Origin: Klebsiella pneumoniae
Lineage (GTDB): Bacteria > Pseudomonadota > Gammaproteobacteria > Pseudomonadales > Pseudohongiellaceae
Length of the DNA stretch: 16,557 nt
Reading direction: 5' to 3'
Assembly: GCA_945869725.1 (NCBI GenBank)
Contig: CAMBPO010000048.1
Coordinates: 1-16,557, forward strand
Below are positions 13,863-16,557 of this stretch, piece by piece. The notes beneath the pieces are model-generated. The model was not told the origin of the DNA. It ran no database searches and saw nothing but the letters and a program-made list of their open reading frames with translations. Numbering within the stretch: the first letter of the stretch is position 1; every line of letters starts with the position of its first letter. The position numbers and the translations under genes are program-made.

Positions 13863-15731
13863 ATGCTGCAGTCGATACGTGATAACTCTCAAGGTGTCAT
13901 CTCCAAAATCATTATCGGATTCATCATCGGATTGATGGCTTTGTTTGGTGCTGAATCTATTGTTGGTGGCTTTCTTGGCGGCAATGAAGCTGCATCGGTA
14001 AACGGTGAAGAGATTACAGAGCAGGAGCTTGCCCTTAGCCTGCAGAGCCTCATGGCATCGCTAGGAGCGGGTGTAGCTGACTTTGACGATGAATTGTTGA
14101 GGGATGTCGCGCTTGGGCAATTGATAGATGACAAGTTGCTTCTGCAGGCTGCCAATGACGCCGATATGGTGATATCACCCGCGTCAATTGATCGCGAGAT
14201 TGTAAACACAGCCCAATTCCAAATTGGTGGTCGTTTTGATCAGGATCTTGCCAGAAGGACCATGACGTCTCAGGGTTTCAGCGCTCAGACCTATCGTGCG
14301 GTAGTGGCAGAGCGCATGCTGATGGGCCAATTGGTAAACGCTTATTCCAGCACTGCATTCGTGACCCAAGATGACATCGCACGTCTGGCTTCCCTGGAGA
14401 TGCAAGCGAGAAATTTCCGGTTTTTATCTGTTCCACTTAGCAACAGAACCTTGGGAGAGGCGATTCCAGAGCAGGATATACAGGCGTATTTTGATGCCAA
14501 TCCTGATCGCTTCTCCACAGAAGAGCAGATGTCTCTGCAATATGTTGTGCTAGATAAAAATGATATTTTTAATGAAGTCTTGATTGCAGATGAATTGGTG
14601 CGAGCTGAATACGAAGAGCAGCGCGCAGCAGCAATGGCTGATATTGAGAGGCGAGCCTCACACATTTTGCTTGAGGTAGGAGCGGGTCAGACAGAAGAGC
14701 AGGTAACTGCGGTAGCGGCTGGTATTAAACAGCGCCTTGATACTGGTGAGAATTTTGGGGTTCTGGCTCGCGAATTCTCTATCGATACTGTGTCAGCTGA
14801 AGCAGACGGCGATATTGGCTATACCAACGGGGCAGTTTTTCCAGACGCTGTTGAGCAGGCCTTGCTCTCGCTCGAAGTCGAACAGGTCTCAGACCCGATT
14901 GTTTCAGAGTTCGGAATTCACGTGGTGAAATTGACCGAGTATGCTGCTCAGTCGTTTCCCGAATACGACGAGATTTCAGAGAGGATTAGTCGTGATCTGA
15001 AAACAGCAGAGGTCGATCAGCTGTTTTTTAGTCGCATGGAAACCCTCGCGAACCTGGCATTTGAAACGTTCGATCTTCAGGCTATCAGTGAAGACCTTGG
15101 CGTACAGATTCAGCAAACCGAGTTTTTTGGGCGCTTAGGTGGCTCAGATCTAGTCACCTCAAATCCTGCGGTGATTGAAGATGCGTTCAGCTCAGATATT
15201 TTGACTGATGGATTAAACAGTGACGTTATCGAGTTGAGTGAAAGCATGGCCACTGTGATCCGACTAAGTGAGCACAGGCCAGTCAGTATTCAGCCGTTCG
15301 ATGAGGTACGTGGGGAGATTGCCGTAACTCTTCGCACCGAACGCGAGCAGCAGAAAGCACAGGAAATTGGTCAGCAGATTATCTCCTTGATTGAGAATGG
15401 CGGCGACGCATCTGACGTTATTGCTGCTGAGATGCTAAGTTGGAGCGAACGTACTGGTGTTAGGCGGAACCAATTTGATTTGAATGTTGAGATTGTCCAG
15501 AATGCGTTTTCAATGCCAGCTCCTGCGGAAAACGAACCTGTCCGCGCAGGCTTCAGCCTTACCAACGGAGCTTATGTTGTGATTGAGTTGCAGGCTGTCA
15601 TTCCAGGCAGCCCTTCCGACATGCCAGAAGATCAAAGAACACAACTGGCTGCCGCCATGCTGGATAGTCAGAGCCGGCTGACTTTCGACGCGCTGCTCGG
15701 AACTCTTAGAGAAAGCGCTACAATTCGTTAA
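13863..15731 (+). CDS. ppiD: Periplasmic chaperone PpiD (SurA_N / parvulin type)
   Basis: PpiD is an inner-membrane-anchored periplasmic chaperone near the Sec translocon that helps exported proteins fold. The short cytosolic N-terminus is followed by one membrane anchor (about 13-37, ISKIIIGFIIGLMALFGAES). The SurA-like chaperone region begins at SVNGEEITEQEL (45-56). A parvulin-like domain spans about 263-352 (ASHILLEVGAG, LAREFSIDT, GDIGYTNGAVFP, VVSEFGIHVVKL-like end), and a chaperone-like C-terminal half follows. The length of 622 matches E. coli (623). AGGA lies about 7 bases before the ATG. It probably has its own promoter after the hupB terminator or depends on read-through; I see no clear hexamer pair in the 30 bases. 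Confidence 0.93.
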   Translation: MLQSIRDNSQGVISKIIIGFIIGLMALFGAESIVGGFLGGNEAASVNGEEITEQELALSLQSLMASLGAGVADFDDELLRDVALGQLIDDKLLLQAANDADMVISPASIDREIVNTAQFQIGGRFDQDLARRTMTSQGFSAQTYRAVVAERMLMGQLVNAYSSTAFVTQDDIARLASLEMQARNFRFLSVPLSNRTLGEAIPEQDIQAYFDANPDRFSTEEQMSLQYVVLDKNDIFNEVLIADELVRAEYEEQRAAAMADIERRASHILLEVGAGQTEEQVTAVAAGIKQRLDTGENFGVLAREFSIDTVSAEADGDIGYTNGAVFPDAVEQALLSLEVEQVSDPIVSEFGIHVVKLTEYAAQSFPEYDEISERISRDLKTAEVDQLFFSRMETLANLAFETFDLQAISEDLGVQIQQTEFFGRLGGSDLVTSNPAVIEDAFSSDILTDGLNSDVIELSESMATVIRLSEHRPVSIQPFDEVRGEIAVTLRTEREQQKAQEIGQQIISLIENGGDASDVIAAEMLSWSERTGVRRNQFDLNVEIVQNAFSMPAPAENEPVRAGFSLTNGAYVVIELQAVIPGSPSDMPEDQRTQLAAAMLDSQSRLTFDALLGTLRESATIR

Positions 15732-15771
15732 GTCTTTTCGATTTGCATGCCGCAAAAGTCCCACAATAATC

Positions 15772-15818
15772 GCCGAGTCTGATGTTAAACATAACATCAG
15801 GGTCGGCTTTCGTGTTTT
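15772..15818 (+). terminator. Intrinsic terminator after ppiD
   Basis: A long hairpin: GCCGA (15772-15776) with TCGGC (15803-15807), a GT/GG internal loop, then the perfect CTGATGTTA (15779-15787) with TAACATCAG (15792-15800) around a 4-base loop. An imperfect T-rich tail ending in TTTTT follows. It closes the ppiD transcript. Confidence 0.8.
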
Positions 15819-15963
15819 TAACTCTTCTATTCTATGTTGCCTACCCTAGCATTCTTTTTGCCGGATTGAATCTTGGTTACTCTTTTGCCTACTAATTGGG
15901 TAATAAATCGAGCGCTTTATGTTGTGAAAATATGTGCTTTAAATGTGCATATGTATGATGCAG

Positions 15964-16002
15964 TAGTGGAAAAGATTGGCAATCTATAGAGACTTTCCAC
16001 TA
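15964..16002. repeat. Inverted repeat upstream of nhaB
   Basis: TAGTGGAAA (15964-15972) and TTTCCACTA (15994-16002) are perfect 9-bp arms. The centre holds a smaller dyad, AGATT-GGC-AATCT. It may be an RNA structure or a protein site. The arm core AGTGGAAA also forms an inverted repeat upstream of tig. Confidence 0.5.
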
Positions 16003-16085
16003 TTATTCCTGCGAACTTTATGTAGTGTCGCTACTCCGATGGTGATGCCTTCTGTATTCGCACTTCAAGTAATGTTCCTAATCCG

Positions 16086-16110
16086 CCCCGCCCTGCAGAC
16101 TCTCGCGGGG
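16086..16110. repeat. GC-rich inverted repeat in the nhaB leader
   Basis: CCCCGC (16086-16091) pairs with GCGGGG (16105-16110) around a 13-base loop, 48 bases before the nhaB ATG. No T-run follows directly, so it is more likely a leader hairpin than a terminator. Confidence 0.4.
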
Positions 16111-16158
16111 ATTGTTATGGTGCTCGCCAAAAGAATAAAAGTTTTAGAGGAAACACAT

Positions 16159-16557
16159 ATGACATTAACCTATGGTCAGGCATTTTTGAAAAGCTTTCTG
16201 GGGAAATCCCCGGATTGGTACAAACTGACGATTGTTGGATTTTTGATCCTTAATCCGCTGCTGTTTTTCTTTGTTGATCCATTTGTAGCTGGATGGGTTT
16301 TGATTCTCGAGTTTATCTTTACCCTGGCCATGGCGTTGAAATGTTATCCGCTGCAACCCGGTGGGCTTTTGGCAATCCAGGCGATTGTGATTGGTATGGC
16401 ATCACCTGAGACTGTTTACCATGAGGCTGAAGTAAACTTTCCGGTGATCTTGCTGCTTATATTCATGGTGGCTGGCATTTCGTTTCTGAAAGAGATGTTG
16501 TTGTTTGTGTTTACCAAAATACTGCTGCGCATTCGTTCAAAGATCTGGTTGTCGTTT
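16159..16557 (+). CDS. nhaB: Na+/H+ antiporter NhaB (5' part, cut by window end)
   Basis: NhaB exports Na+ in exchange for H+ across the inner membrane and supports growth in salt at alkaline pH. The 133 residues visible follow the E. coli N-terminus closely: [11 protein letters not shown] (13-23), [20 protein letters not shown] (32-51), [20 protein letters not shown] (54-73) and [18 protein letters not shown] (102-119). Three hydrophobic segments are seen so far. AGAGGA is 7 bases before the ATG. The reading frame is open to the window edge, so the remaining ~370 residues lie outside. Confidence 0.95.
   Translation, partial: MTLTYGQAFLKSFLGKSPDWYKLTIVGFLILNPLLFFFVDPFVAGWVLILEFIFTLAMALKCYPLQPGGLLAIQAIVIGMASPETVYHEAEVNFPVILLLIFMVAGISFLKEMLLFVFTKILLRIRSKIWLSF

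Larger units (their letters stand above)
15819..16158. other. Non-coding region upstream of nhaB
   Basis: About 340 bp without a convincing gene or tRNA. It holds a 9-bp-arm inverted repeat (15964-16002), a GC-rich hairpin (16086-16110), a short GTAG-CTAC dyad near 16022-16034 and the nhaB ribosome-binding site (AGAGGA at 16146-16151). No strong promoter stands out; TTGTTA at 16112-16117 with an AT-rich -10 near 16135 is a weak option. Its length fits a regulated leader. Confidence 0.5.

Noticed and set aside
15921..15965. CRP-like site near ATGTGC repeats upstream of nhaB
   Set aside because: The half-sites do not form the TGTGA-N6-TCACA symmetry; only two direct ATGTGC copies are seen.
1..16557. 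CRISPR, tRNA, rRNA, insertion sequence or prophage signatures
   Set aside because: No spaced direct repeats, cloverleaf genes, transposase frames or integrase-like products were seen in the window.

Overview
The window looks like chromosomal DNA of a free-living, probably marine or aquatic gammaproteobacterium of the OMG/Cellvibrionales-Pseudohongiella type. This is inferred from the core gene order tig-clpP-clpX-lon-hupB-ppiD, the E. coli-like PdxB, AlaA and NhaB sequences, and the DUF6502 and DUF6316 families. Every gene looks intact except the two cut by the window edges. I saw no rRNA, tRNA, insertion sequence, prophage or CRISPR.

Left part (1-3966): the 3' end of an unidentified gene overlaps pdxB (vitamin B6 synthesis) by ATGA. 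The alanine aminotransferase gene alaA faces pdxB. alaA is divergent from msrB (methionine sulfoxide reductase B), which is followed, with a 1-base stop/start overlap, by a predicted outer-membrane beta-barrel gene.

Middle accessory part (3974-6999): a leftward pair encodes a DUF6502 helix-turn-helix protein and, through an 8-base overlap, a single-pass membrane protein with a long Gly/Pro-rich tail. Divergent from the pair is an alpha/beta-hydrolase-fold protein whose nucleophile Ser and catalytic His positions hold Gly and Glu. The intergenic region carries two 17-bp palindromes of the form GTGGGAAT-TCCCAC, with centres 52 bp apart. One exactly fills the -35/-10 spacer of the rightward promoter, and the other lies just upstream of the -10 of a probably leaderless leftward promoter. 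This is the best candidate for an undescribed regulatory or sensory module. A DUF6316 gene converges on the hydrolase gene and overlaps it by 35 bp.

Right part (7000-15818): a protein-quality-control block runs rightward: trigger factor, ClpP, ClpX, Lon (with a sigma-32-like promoter), HU (with a very strong extended -10 promoter and a long leader), an intrinsic terminator, PpiD and a second terminator. Trigger factor and PpiD assist folding of new cytosolic and exported proteins, and ClpXP and Lon degrade failures. 

Right edge (15819-16557): a roughly 340-bp non-coding stretch with two inverted repeats precedes nhaB (Na+/H+ antiporter), which is cut by the end of the window.
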